Below are positions 1 to 10,797 of a stretch of 64,000 nucleotides of DNA, piece after piece. Location: NCBI RefSeq assembly GCF_029407905.1, contig NC_073641.1:16909001-16973000 (forward strand), in the 5' to 3' direction. The notes under the pieces were generated by a model. The model had not been told where the DNA came from and searched no databases. It saw only the letters and a program-made list of their open reading frames with translations. The first letter of the stretch is position 1. The number at the start of each line of letters is the position of its first letter. A program made the translations under genes and the position numbers. Source of the DNA: Bubalus kerabau (lineage: Eukaryota > Chordata > Mammalia > Artiodactyla > Bovidae).

Positions 1-1071
1 TTGACTATGCTAAAGTCTTTGGCTGTGTGGATCACAACATACTGGAAAATTTTTAAAGAGATGGGAATAACAGACCACCTGACCTGCCTCTTGAGAAACC
101 TGTATGCAGGTCAAGAAGCAACAGTTGGAACCAGACATGGAACAATGGACTGGTTCCCAATTGGGAAAGGAGCATGTCAAGGCTGTATATTTTCCCTCTG
201 CTTATATAACTTACATGCAGAGTACATCATGAGAAATGTCAGGCTGGATGAAGCATAAGCTGGAATCAAGATTGCCAGAAGGAATATCAATAACCTCAGA
301 TACGCAGATGAAACCACCCTTATGGCAGAAAGCAAAAAAGAACTAAAGAACCTCTTGATGAAAGTGAAAGAGGAGAATGAAAAAGCTGGCTTAAAATTTA
401 ACATTCAATAAACTAAGATCATGGCATCCAGTCCCATCACTTCATGGCAAATAGATAGGGAAACAGTGGAAACAATGGCAGACTTTCTTTTCTTGGACTC
501 CAAAATCACTGCAGATGGTAACTGCAGCCATGAAATTAAAAAATGTTTGCTCCTTGGAAGAAAAGCTATGACTAACCTAGAGAGCACATTAAAAAGCAGA
601 GACATTACTTTGCCAACAAAGGTCCATAAAAGTCAAAGTGATAGTTTTTCCAGTTGTCACATATGGATATGAGAGTTGAATCATAAAGGAAGCTGAGCAC
701 CGAAGAATTGATGCTTTTGAACTGTGGTGTTGGAGAAGATTCTTGAGAGTCTCAGACAGAAAGGAGATCAGACGAGTCAATCCTAAAGGAAATCAGTCCT
801 GAATATTCATTGAAAGGAATTATGCTGAAACTTTTAAGATTTTGCCACCTGATGCAAAGATCTGACTCACTGGAAAAGACCCTGATGCTGGAAAAGATTG
901 AAGACAGGGGGAGAAGAGGATAACAGATGAGATAGTTGGATGGCATCACAGACTGGGTGGACATGAGTTTCAGCAATGTCTGGGAGTTGGTGATGGACAA
1001 GGAAGCCTGGTGTGCTGTGGTCCATAGGGTTGCAAAGAGTCAGGCACGATTGAGCAACTGAACTGAACTGA
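1..1071 (+). mobile_element. BovB LINE, 3' half, cut by window edge
   Basis: Sequence from inside the reverse transcriptase domain to the BovB 3' end, which finishes in the usual ACTGAACTGA repeat. Translation starts in the conserved DYAK..DCVDHN region and passes the RT catalytic motif at 301-312, which reads YADE instead of YADD. The reading frame is broken early: a CAA codon has become TAA at about 256-258, and later frameshifts separate the 421-672 segment (MASSPITSWQ start) from the arginine-rich C-terminal part. A dead copy whose 5' part lies outside the window. Confidence 0.93.
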
Positions 1072-1142
1072 TTGATATTCTATCCTGGAAAATTTCCCAT
1101 GGGCATTTAAGAAAAATATGTCTTTGCTATTGGGAATTAGCT
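1072..1142. other. Spacer between two inverted BovB 3' ends
   Basis: A 71-base AT-rich stretch without recognisable features. It separates the plus-strand BovB on the left from the minus-strand BovB on the right, so it would be the loop if the two arms paired. Confidence 0.6.
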
Positions 1143-1657
1143 CAGTTCAGTTATTCAGTCCAGTCTGACTCTGCAACCCCATGGACTGCAGCATACCAGA
1201 CTTCCCTGTCCATCACCAACTCCCGGAGCTTACTCAAACTCATGTCCATAGAGTTGGTGATGCCATCCAACTGTCTCATCCTCTGTTGTCCCCTTCTCCA
1301 CCTGCCATCAGTCTTTCCCAGCATCAGGGTCTCATTGAGTCAGTTCTTCACATCAGGTGGCCAAAGTACTGGAGTTTCAGCTTCAACACCAGTCCTTCCA
1401 ATGAATATTCAGGACTGATTTCCTTTAGGATTGACTGCTTGGATTTCCTTGCAGTCCAAGGGACTCTCGAGAGTCTTCAATACTGCAGTTCAAAGCATCA
1501 ATTCTTCTGCGCTCAGCTTTCTTTATAGTCCATCTCTCACATCCATACATGACTACTGGAAAAACCATAGCTTTGACCAGACAGATCTTTGTTGGTAAAG
1601 TAATGTCTCTGCTTTTTAATATACTAAGTTGGTCATAGTTTTTCTTCCAAGGAGCTT
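1143..1657 (-). mobile_element. BovB LINE 3' end, 5'-truncated
   Basis: Reverse complement of the last ~510 bases of BovB, from the CAGTTCAG-type terminal repeat through the C-terminal coding region to the KAMVFP and LGRK region. It is the inverted counterpart of roughly 560-1071. The reading frame is disrupted. Confidence 0.9.
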
Positions 1658-2973
1658 GTTGGGAATAGTGTTATGTTTATGTCTATTAGATCTGATTGGT
1701 TTACTGTGTTGTTTAAGTTTTCTTTTCCTTAATTAACCTCTGTCTAGTTGTTCTATCCATTATTGAGTGTGGGATATTAAAGTCCTCAACTACTTTGAAG
1801 AACTATTTCTTCCTTCAATTCTGTCAGCTTTTGCTTCATACATTTACTTGTCTATTACTGGATTCTTAAATGTTTATAATTGTTATATATTCTTGATGTA
1901 TTGAATCCTTTTTTGATATATAATGTCTTTGTCTCTTGTGAACTCTTTCCATTAAAGTTTATTTTGACTGATGTTAGTATAGCCACCCTGCTCATTTTTG
2001 GTGACTATTTGCATGGAATATCTTGTTCTGTATTTTCACTTTCAATATATTTGCATCTTTGAAGCTAAAATGAATATCTTATAGATATCACGGAGTTAGC
2101 TCATGTGTTTTTATCCATTCTGCCAATCTCTGTGCTTTGGCTGGCAAGTTTAATCCTTTGTATTTAAAGTAATTGCTGATGAGGGACTTCTTTCATCATT
2201 TTGCTCTTTGTTTTCTGTATGCTTAATAGCTCTTTTGTCTCTCATTTCCTGCATTACTGCTTTCTTTAGTGCTTAGTTGAGTTTTTGGTAGGATGTGTCT
2301 AAATTCTTTTCTCATTTTCTCTTGTGTACATTCCACAGCTATTTTCTTTGTGGTTACCATGGGGATTACATTTAACATCCTAAATTTATAACACTCTAAT
2401 TTGAATTCACACCAGCTTAACTTCAATAACATACAAAACTCTACTCTTTTACATGTCCATCTCTACCCTTTTTGGTGTAGATGACACAAAATTACATCTT
2501 TATACAGTGTGTTACCCCCAAATATAAACTAATAATTATTTCAAATGCTTAATCTTTTAAATTATGTAGATACATAGAATTATAAACTAAAGTTAGGGGA
2601 TCTTCCCAACTTAGGGATTGAACCCGGGTCTCCTGCATTGCAGATGGATTCTTTACCATCTGAGCCACCAGGGAAGCATATCACTAGCTTCTAGACTAAT
2701 AATTTGAAAAATATATGTTTGTCTCTTAAAGCATGTGTAAAATAAAAGATGGAGTTACAAACCAGTTTTACAACAATACTAGCTTTTATAATTGCCCATA
2801 TCTTTACTAAGATGTTTATTTCTTCATACAGCTTTGAGTTATCATTTAATGTTCTTTCATTTCACCCTCAGGACAACCTTGAGCATTTCTTGCAAGGCAA
2901 GCAGGTCTAGTGGCAAAGGAATATCTTAATTTCTCCCTTATTATTGAAGGAAAATTCTTTTTTAGTGTGGCAG
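1658..2973 (-). mobile_element. Ancient L1/HAL1-type 5'-region fragment
   Basis: AT-rich, T-rich sequence that reads as the reverse complement of an old mammalian L1 5' or ORF1-side region. Recognisable stretches include the TTCTATCCATTATTGA area near 1755, GGTTACCATGGGGATTACAT near 2350 and TTGAGCATTTCTTGCA near 2878. No ORF of note survives. A tRNA-derived SINE piece interrupts it at 2596-2677 and a younger L1 terminates it at 2974. The exact L1 subfamily is uncertain; HAL1 and L1M share this region. Confidence 0.65.
2596..2677 (-). mobile_element. Bov-tA SINE, tRNA-related head only
   Basis: Antisense tRNA-Glu-like part of a Bov-tA SINE: the reverse complement of the CTTCCCTGGTGGCTCAG start, plus the B-box-like GGGTTCAATCCC region, with a GGAAGATCCCC-type end. 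The BovA-derived tail is absent. Too diverged from a tRNA, and in SINE context, to be a functional tRNA. Confidence 0.85.
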
Positions 2974-3895
2974 TGTTTTTTTTTTTTTTTGTAATGCAAT
3001 TTTATTTTTCCAAACTTTAAACTTTATTTTGTATTGGGGTGTAGCTGATTAACAATGTTGTGGTACTGAACAGTGAAGGGATTCAGTCATACATATGCAT
3101 GTCTCCATTCTCTCATAAACCCCACTCCCATCCAGGCTGGTGCATCACATTGAGCAAAGTTCCATGTGCTATACAATAGGTCCTTGTTTGTTATCTATTT
3201 TAAATATAGCAGTGTGTACATGACCTTCCCAGTCCACAAACAACAAATGCTGGAGAGGGTGTGGAGAGAAGGGAACCCACCTACACTGTTGATGGGAATG
3301 TAAATTGGTACAGCCACTATGGAGAACAGTGTGGAGGTTCCTTAAAAAACTGGAAATAGAGCTACCATACGACACTGACCTCCCACTCCCGGGCATATAT
3401 CATTTAATGTTCTTTCATTTGTCCCTTCTTTCTTGTCCCTGTTTCTTGTCTTGTTCTTTCATTTGTCCCTTGTTTCTTGTCTTGTTCTTTCATGTCCCTT
3501 CAGGACAACCTTGAGAATTTCTGGAGAAAAACATGATCCTAAAAGATATATGAACCCCAATGTTCACTGCAGCACTGTTTACATAGCCACGATATGGGCA
3601 ATGTAAATGTCCATCAACAGAGAAATGGATAAAGAAGATGTGGTACATATATACAATGGAATATTACTCAAAAGAAAGAAAGAATGCCTTTTGCAGCAAC
3701 ATGGATGGACCTAGAGAGTGTTATACTGAGAGAAATGTCAGAGGAGAAATACTGTGTGATATTCTTCATATGTGGAATCTAAAAAGAAATGATACAAGTG
3801 AACTTACAAAGCAGAAAGAGAGTCACAGACTTAGAAATCAAACTTATGGTTGCCAGAGGGGGAGGGATAGTTGGGAAAAGTCTTTTAAAAACTAA
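2974..3895 (-). mobile_element. Artiodactyl L1, twin-primed (5' inversion)
   Basis: A minus-strand L1 3' UTR (2991-3230) follows a 15-T run at 2976-2990, which is the poly(A) tail. At about 3231 the sequence flips and 3235-3880 reads as plus-strand L1 ORF2 C-terminus, ending where the 3' UTR part begins in element coordinates. That is the signature of twin priming. The inverted ORF2 part includes residues like MWYIYTMEYYS (from 3638). A 124-base non-L1 filler interrupts it at 3399-3522. Confidence 0.75.
3399..3522. repeat. Templated filler with internal tandem repeats
   Basis: Breaks the L1 ORF2 sequence. Its left edge copies the 22 bases at 2841-2862 exactly (start ATCATTTAATGTTC) and its right edge copies 2869-2890 (start CAGGACAACCTTGAG) with one or two changes. 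Between them the unit TGTTCTTTCATTTGTCCC recurs, starting near 3408, 3452 and 3483. Confidence 0.75.
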
Positions 3896-4214
3896 AAAAA
3901 TAATGATCTCTCTCTTCATTTTTTATTTTGAGCATCTGTATATAATATAGTTATATATTTGGGCTATGTCTAAAATTTTAGTATCTCAGTATTTATATTT
4001 CATCTATATGTTTCTTGCTTATTTATTTTTCTTTTCCTGCCTGTTTGGGTTAGTTTCATATTTTTTAGTGTTCAATTTTAATGTATAGTGTTTTTATTGT
4101 ATCTCTTTATATTCTTAGTAGTTGTTCTAGGGCTTACAATATGCATTTTTAACTCTTCACTACCTTTTTAGAATCATATAATACAATGTACTTTTTCTTC
4201 ATGTCATTGCCTTA

Positions 4215-4334
4215 TGCTGCTGCTGCTAAGTCGCTTCAGTCATGTCCGACTCTGTGCGACCCCATAGACGGCAGCCCACCAGGCTCCCCCGTCCCTGGGA
4301 TTCTCCAAGCATGAACACTGGAGTGGGTTGCCAT
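4215..4334 (-). mobile_element. BovA2 SINE, one unit
   Basis: Antisense copy of a BovA2 3' unit. It starts with the GCTGCTGCTGCTAAGTCGC tail (reverse complement) and runs through TCCGACTCTGTGCGACCCC to GTGGGTTGCCAT. Only one of the two units of the BovA2 dimer is present. Confidence 0.9.
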
Positions 4335-5096
4335 ATACATCTAGTTAAATTGTAAATCCCATCACACATTGTTATATTTTGCTTTCAACTGGTAAACATA
4401 TTTTAAAGCACCAAGAAGAAAAGACTAGTCTCCCAGTTTACCTAGATTTTTTTCATTTTTACTTCTTTTTCTTAATTTTTGATATTTCAAATTCATTTTC
4501 TGGTAAATTTATTTCCTTTTGTATGAATTTCTTTCAACATTTCTTTGAAAGCATATCTTCTAACAATGAATTCTCTTAATTTTTATTTATCTGAAAAGGC
4601 TCTTATTATTCTTCATTCTTGAAAGTTTTGATAGATACAGAATTCTAAGTTGACAGTTCTTTTCTTTCACTTCCTTAAATATGGTGTTCCACTCTCTTGG
4701 AGTCCAGTGTTTCTGATGAAAAATTTAAGTCTTTCAAATTATTTTTTCTTTGTAAAGTGTTGTTAATATATCTAGTTGCTTTCCTTTGTATTTTATTGTT
4801 AGCAGTTTATGATATGCCTGGGAATAATTTCTTTGGGTTTTTCTTGTTTGGGTTTTTCTGAGCTTTTTGACTCTATTAATTTATTTCATGAAATTTGTGG
4901 AGTTTTCACTCATTATTTCTTTAAGTACCTTTTGTTCTTTTAGCACCACACTTTATCCTTTCTTTCTTGGATACAGATGACACAAACGGTAGCTCATTTG
5001 TTATAGTTGCTTAAGTCCCTAGGGTTTTGTTCATTTAAAAAAAACACACTTTTTTTTCCTCTTCGTTTTTCAGGCTGAATAATTTCTATTGGTATA

Positions 5097-5540
5097 TGTC
5101 AGAGGAGTGTGTAATTTCTTCGGTTCTGTTTCATCACAACAGAAATTTGAAGCAAGGGACCAGCATCAGAGCCCTTGGACAGACCATGTCACAGCTCTCG
5201 GACAGATCAGTGATACAGTTCCGTGTTGCAGGTCAGTTTTATTTAGAAAATAAAGGAAAATGCATCCTCAAGGCATGAAGGCATGCTGACCCAAAAGACT
5301 CGAAGAGAAGAGAGAGAGAGAGACCCCCAGCTCTTTGGCTCCTCTTTTTATGTTTTTTTTATCCTCCCTGCTGGGCCTGCCCTATGTAAACTGGGCCAGC
5401 CAGGAATGCTGTTTGTTCTACCTGAGGTCCTCACTCTGGTCCTTGGACCTTCCTTTGTTCTATTTTCGTGGGCTTTTCCCTTCCTTGTCTTTTAGCCACT
5501 GCCATTCTGGACTCCTTTTTCCTATCCTAACTACCTAACA
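5097..5540 (-). mobile_element. Solo retroviral LTR, 444 bp, with 5-bp TSD
   Basis: On the minus strand it begins TGTTAGGTAG and ends CTCTGACA, giving near-matching termini (TGTTAG/CTGACA). Identical GTATA flanks lie at 5092-5096 and 5541-5545. On the minus strand there is an A-rich TATA-like stretch in the middle and an AATAAA at 5238-5243 near the 3' part, as expected of U3-R-U5. No internal viral sequence lies next to it, so it is a solo LTR left by LTR-LTR recombination. Family not identified. Confidence 0.8.
5238..5243 (-). promoter_or_regulatory. LTR polyadenylation signal
   Basis: AATAAA on the minus strand, within the 5097-5540 LTR and ahead of its GT-rich end. This is the position expected for the R-region poly(A) signal. 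Activity cannot be judged from sequence. Confidence 0.6.
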
Positions 5541-6185
5541 GTATATTTTCTAGTTCACGGATTCCTTTTTGTTTTTGTTGTTATCTTTGTTCTGCTATTG
5601 AGGTTATCCAGTAAATTTTTGTTTGTTTTCAGTTCAAAATATTTCTTTGGTTTCTTTTTTATATTATCTGTGTAAGTGATGAAATTTTCTGTTTTTCCAT
5701 TGGTTTCAAGAGTGTTTTTGATTGTTTCATGGAGTATTTTTATAGCAACTACTTTAGAATCTTTGATAATTCCAACATCTTTGTCATCTCAGCATTGGCA
5801 TCCTTTATTTTTTCCCAGTCACTTTGAGATTTTGCTGGTTATTTTAATGATGAGTAATTTTGGATTATATTCTGGACATTTTGATTATTATAAAACTATG
5901 ATATAATTTCATTTCTGTGGATAATGTTAATAGTTTTGTTTCAACAAGCAGTCAATCTGGTTATGTTCAGGGAACCGCTTCCCACTCACATATAGACTTA
6001 TGTTCCAATGTCAGCTGTATTTTTCACAATCTTTGTAGCACTATGTTGCTTTCTCATGCGTGTGCCATCTAGTGATCAATCTTGACCTGAGCTGTGATTA
6101 GAAGTTCAGTTTTTTAATTTTTAATTGAAAAATAGTTGATGCATAATATTATATAAGTTACAAGTATACATTATAGTGATTCACA

Positions 6186-6558
6186 ATTTTTTTTAAACAC
6201 AAAGTGATTTTACTTTCTTTCTATTGATTTATTTTTGGCTATTCTGGGTCTTTGTTGCTGTGCATGCCTTTCTGTAGTTGGGGAGAGCAGGGGCCACTCT
6301 GTAGTTGTGGTGGGCAGGCTTCTCACTGCCGGGGCTTCTCTTGTTGTGGAGCATGGGCTCTGGGGCATGTGGGCTTTAGTAGTTGCAGCACGTGGGCTCT
6401 GTAGTTGCCGTTCCAAGGCTCTAGAGCATAGGCTCAACAGTTGTGCTGCATGGGCTCAGTTGCTCTGCATCATGTGGGATCTTCCCAGATCAGGGATTGA
6501 ACCCATGTCTCCTGCGTTGGCAGGAGGATTCTTTACCACTGAGCCACCAGGGTAGTCC
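6186..6558 (-). mobile_element. CHR-type tRNA-Glu SINE with 10-bp TSD
   Basis: Antisense CHR/CHRS-like SINE. The body is full of AGTAGTTGCAG/GGGCTCTGTAGTTG repeats, with a tRNA-like head at the right (GATCTTCCCAGATCAGGGA to GAGCCACCAGGG). GTGATTCACA flanks it at 6176-6185 and 6559-6568. The T-rich left side is its A-tail. An ORF across it (6235-6555) is incidental. Confidence 0.88.
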
Positions 6559-7815
6559 GTGATTCACATTTGTTACAGGTTATACTTCATTTATAGTTAC
6601 TATAGAATGTTGGCTATGTTCCCTGTGTTGCACAACATATTCTTATAGCTTATTTTTCTACATAATAGTTTTTATATCTTAATCGTCTATCCCTAAATTG
6701 CCCCTCATTCATGCTCTCCACTGGTAACCTCTAGTTTGTTCTCTGTGACTCTGCTTATTTTATTGTTCACTAGTTTGTTGTATTTTCAGATTCCATATAA
6801 GTGATATCATACAGTATTTGTTTTTCTCTATTTGGCTTATTTCACTTAGCATAGTATCCTCCAAGTCCATCCATATTGTTGCAAATGGTAAAATTCTTTT
6901 TTAAAAAAGTAATTCTTTTTATGGCTTAGGAGTATTCCATTGTGTATATTTATATCATATCTATTTTTATCAACCCATCTATTAATGGTTAGGATGCTCC
7001 TACATCTTGGCAGTTGTAATTAATGTTGTTATGAACACTGAGGTGCAATGTTATATATGTTTGTTTCAAATTAGTGTTTTTTTGATCTATTTTTAGTTTT
7101 TTGAGAAAACTTCATACTGTTTTCCACAGTGGCTGCACCACTGTGAAAAATTTACATTCTCATACTCCTAGGAGTACACAAGAGTTTTCTTTTCTCCATA
7201 TTTTCAGCAATATTTGTTTGTGTTCTTTTGGATGGTAGCCATTGTGTGTGGTGATATCTCATTTTGGTTTTGCTTTGTTATTTCCCTGATGATTAGCAGT
7301 GCTCAGCATCTTTTCATGTACCCTACTGTCCACCTGCATGCTCTCTTTTGAAAAATGTCTACTCAAGTCTTCTGCTTGTTTTTTAATCAGATTGTTTATT
7401 TTTTTGATATTGAGTTGTGAGAGCTATGTATATATACTTTTATATTAACCTCTTATTGGTCATATCATTTGCAAATACTTTCCCATTCAGTAGAATTTCT
7501 TTTCATTTTATCAGTGGTTTCCTTTGCTGTGCAAAAACTTTTAAGTTTGATTAGGTCCCGTTTGTTTGTTTTTAATTCCTTTGCTTTAGGTGACACAGCT
7601 GATAAAGGATTGCTATGATTTACATTAAAAAGTGTTCTGTCTATGTTTTCCTCTAGGAGTTTTACGGTTTCTGGTATTTAGGTTTTCAATCCATTTTTAG
7701 TTTATTTTTGTATGTGGTACTAGGGAATGTTTCCATTTCATTCTATTAAATGCAGCTGTTTAGTTTTCCAGCACCACTTATAAAATATAATGTATTTATA
7801 TTTTATACTTATAAA

Positions 7816-7922
7816 GTGAAGTGAAGTCGCTCAGTCGTTTCCAACTCTTTGCAACCGCATGGACTGTAGCCTACCAGGCTCCTCTGTCCAAGGGATTTTC
7901 CAGGCAAGAATACTGGAGTGGG
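7816..7922 (-). mobile_element. BovA-type SINE fragment
   Basis: Antisense BovA unit: AAGTGAAGTCGCTCAGTCG through ACTCTTTGCAACC to AATACTGGAGTGGG, inserted in the L1. TTATAA on both sides (about 7809-7814 and 7923-7928) may be a short TSD. The tRNA head is missing. Confidence 0.85.
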
Positions 7923-8411
7923 TTATAATAGACTGTCTTTTCCACATTGTATATTCTTGCCTTTTTTATTACAGATTAATTGACTGTACGTGTGTGGGTT
8001 TATTTCTGGACTTTCTCTTCTGTTCCATTGATCTCTGAGTTCATTTTTGTGCCAGTGATGTACTGTTTTGATTACTCTAATGTTGTAATATAGTCTGAAA
8101 TCAAGAAGCCTGATTCCTTCAGCTCTGTTCTTCTTTCTCAAGATTGTATTGGCTACTTGGGATCTTTTGTGCTTCCACACAAATTATAAAACAAATTTTG
8201 TTCCAGTTCTGTGAAAAATTCCTTTGGTATTTTGATATATATTGTATTGAATCTGTAGATTACCTAGAGTAGTTTGGTCATTTTAGCAATCTTAGTTCTT
8301 CCAGTGCAAAAACACAGTATATGTTTTCATCTTTTTATGTCATCTTTTAATTTCTTTTATCAACATCTCATAATTTTCAGAGTACAGTTTTTTTTTTTAC
8401 CTACTTAAGTT

Positions 8412-8456
8412 GGGGTCGCAAAGAGTCGGACACGACTGAGTGACTGAACTGACTGA
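8412..8456 (+). mobile_element. 45-bp BovB/BovA 3'-end stub
   Basis: Only the terminal GGGGTCGCAAAGAGTCGGAC region plus the ACTGAACTGACTGA tail is present, inserted in antisense L1. This is an extremely 5'-truncated insertion of the 3' end shared by BovB and its SINEs; the GAACTGACTGA end favours BovB. Confidence 0.8.
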
Positions 8457-9224
8457 ATCTTAGATATTTATTCTTTGTGATGTAATAGTAAATGGGATTG
8501 TTGCCTTAATTTTTGTTTCTGGTGGTTGTTAAGTGTATAGAAATGAAACAGACTTCTGTGTATTAATCTTGTATCTGCAACTTTACTGACTTTGCTGATG
8601 AGCTCTAGAGCTTTCTGATGACATCTTTGAGATTCTCTGAGTATCATGTCAATGCAAACAGTGACAGTTTTACTTATTTCAATTTGGATCTAATTTGGAC
8701 TCCTTTTCTTTCTTTCTCTTGTCTCATGGTTGTTGCTAGGATTTCCAATACTATGTTGAATAAAAGTAGTGAATGGGCCTCCTTGTCTTGTTCCTGATCT
8801 TAGAGAAATAATTTCAGCTTTTGACTGTTAAATATGATTTTAACTGTGGGTTTGTCATATATGGCCTTTATTATGTTGAGGTAGGTTCCCTCTATGCCCA
8901 CTTTCTGGGCAGGTTTTTTAAAATCATAAATTGATGTTAAAATTTGTCAAAAACTCTTTCTGTATCTACTGAGATAATTGTGGTTTTTATTCTTAAATTT
9001 GTTGATGTAGTGTATCATATTGATTTGCAGATTTGAAAAATTCTTGTATCCCTGGGATAAATCTCATTTGATCATTTTGTATGATTCTTTTAGTGTATTG
9101 TTAGATTCAGTTTGCTGATATTTTGTTGAGGATTTTTGCACCTGTGTTCATCAGCGATATTGGCCTGTAATTTTTTTGTGTTGTATTATCTTTCGTTTTG
9201 TTATTGGAGTGATGCTGGCCTCAG

Positions 9225-9913
9225 AATGAATTTGGATGCAGGTCAGAGGTGAGCTTAGGAGCTCATAAATGACTTTATGGGTTTCCTTTCCTGAGCTTTC
9301 ACAGCCCCAAATTACCCTCAAACTTTCCACTGTCTTTGTGTTTCTCCTTTAAAAATTGTCTACCCAGAAAACTAGGACTTTAGTTGCCATACATGGCTGT
9401 GTACTTCTGTAAGTACCTTTGCGTCTAGGGCCAAGAGGCAGTTGGTGGGGGGACCGAGGGAGGGAAAAAACAATGGCTGTTTGCCTCATACTACTTTAAC
9501 CACAGGTCCTCGAAACAGAGAAACCTCTGCTCTCTAGCTTGGTTTTCACATGCTCACATTGCCTCGGCCTGTTGCCACAACCGCAGGATTAATTGGGGTC
9601 CAGGTGTGAGGGAACAAAGCACTCTTTTGGAGCATTAGTATCTCCCTTTCTGTTCTTCAAGAAAAATTTAAGAGTGCTTCTCCTGGAGCTCTCTCTGTCT
9701 GCATCCTGGTGTCTACTCTAAGCATATTGAGTTTAGGTGATAGGTGAAGAAAAAAATTGCAAACCAGCCTGTCAGTATTTTAAATACTATTCTTCTCCCA
9801 GAATCTATCTGGACCAATTAACTTTTCAGAGTTTTCAAATATATATTCTATCTAATCTGTCTGGATTTTATTGCTTTTTCATTGCATTTAGTGGGATAAA
9901 TTGAAGTGTAGCA
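9225..9913 (-). mobile_element. Probable old L1/HAL1 5' UTR continuation
   Basis: Not clearly coding. Text such as GAGGTGAGCTTAGGAGCTCA and the GCCAAGAGGCAG area resembles the 5' side of old L1M/HAL1 elements in antisense. It would continue the element broken at about 6095 by the L1 insertion. Identification is from memory and tentative. Confidence 0.4.
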
Positions 9914-10120
9914 TGTGTGTTAGTCTCTCAGTCGTGTCCGACTCTTTGGGACCCTATGGACTATAGCCCTCAAGGCTCCTGTGTCCGGGGAATTATTCAG
10001 GCAAGAATACTAGAGTGGATTGTCATTCCCTTCTCTGGGAGATCTTCCCGACCCAGGGATTGAACCCAGGTCTCTTGCATTGCAAGTGGATTCTTTACTG
10101 TTTGAGCCACCAGGGAAGCC
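9914..10120 (-). mobile_element. Bov-tA SINE, near full length
   Basis: Antisense Bov-tA with the BovA tail (TCTCAGTCGTGTCCGACTC) at the left and the tRNA-like head (TTGAGCCACCAGGGAAGCC) at the right. Imperfect flanking copies AAATTGAAGTGTA and AAACTGAAGTATA suggest a 13-bp TSD. Confidence 0.92.
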
Positions 10121-10760
10121 AGGGAAACTGAAGTATACTTATATTTAATGGAGTGTTCTTCCATTTAATCTTCTTCCTTGGATTGCAAAAAAGTACTAGT
10201 TTGTATGCCATTGGTACTTTGAGGATAATGATTGTGTGACCATCCTTGATCAACCTAAATTATTTTATACAATTATGGTCTGTCTTTCCTTTTCTTAATT
10301 CCTTTCTTTCCCTTATTTCTTCTTCTTTCACTTCCTCCCTTTCTTTCTTGAGTTACTGGTTGCTTCTGGTGTCTCATTACATAAACTGGTGGAGGGAAAA
10401 TAGAAAAGTTTGCATGGCTTTGTTGCTTTCTTCTGCCCTATTGCAGAACTCCTGTTTTCTTTTTATTGCTGGCATCTTCCCATTGGCTGAGCCTGCTTCT
10501 TGCCACCTCTGTCACCATTGCTGATGGCTGTGTTATCACTGCCAGTAGATTTGCTCATGATCAACCCTATTTGCTTCTCATTTTTCCTCTTCTTTGTACA
10601 TTCTGAAACTATTTTTATAACACTTATCTGCTTTTGTGTAAATTATTACATGTATGCCAGTTTTTACTTTCTATTAGTATACTAATTACAAAGAATATCA
10701 AGTGAATTTTTTTCATTGTCTGTGTTGATTTGTTTCTCTTTGATCAGACCCATTTGTGTT

Positions 10761-10797
<37 letters not shown>

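Larger units (their letters stand above)
3896..6095 (-). mobile_element. Ancient L1/HAL1-type fragment, interrupted
   Basis: A second antisense copy of old L1 5'-region sequence. It contains GTTCTAGGGCTTACAATATGC near 4128, the AGAATTCTAAGTTGACAG region near 4640, and text close to the L1 5' side at 5560-5900. A BovA SINE (4215-4334) and a solo LTR (5097-5540) interrupt it. Removing the LTR and one TSD copy rejoins the L1 text smoothly. No coding potential remains. Confidence 0.6.
6096..9224 (-). mobile_element. L1 LINE, long antisense copy (3' UTR and ORF2)
   Basis: Reverse complement of L1 from the artiodactyl 3' UTR (6096 onwards) through most of ORF2 to the RT region near 9200. Landmarks are the TTTATCCATTCATC-like hinge region near 6970, the CCTCTTATTGGTCA region near 7452, and the minus-strand ORF at 7923-8180, which matches L1 ORF2 C-terminal text (HHWHKNELRDQWNR; HTYSQLICNKKGKN). 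Frameshifts and stops are frequent. Three elements interrupt it: a CHR SINE, a Bov-tA fragment and a 45-bp BovB-type stub. It sits inside an older L1-type element that resumes at 9225. Confidence 0.85.

Noticed and set aside
2596..2677. tRNA-like sequence here and in every Bov-tA head
   Set aside because: All are in SINE context with BovA tails or SINE landmarks; none folds into a complete tRNA with an anticodon arm that I could see.
3408..3500. CRISPR-like repeated units
   Set aside because: Three short imperfect units without regular spacers, in a mammalian genome; explained as slippage in filler DNA.
9225..9913. Possible exon or LTR in GC-richer sequence
   Set aside because: No open frame or splice signals; best explained as old L1 5' UTR, though the match is from memory.
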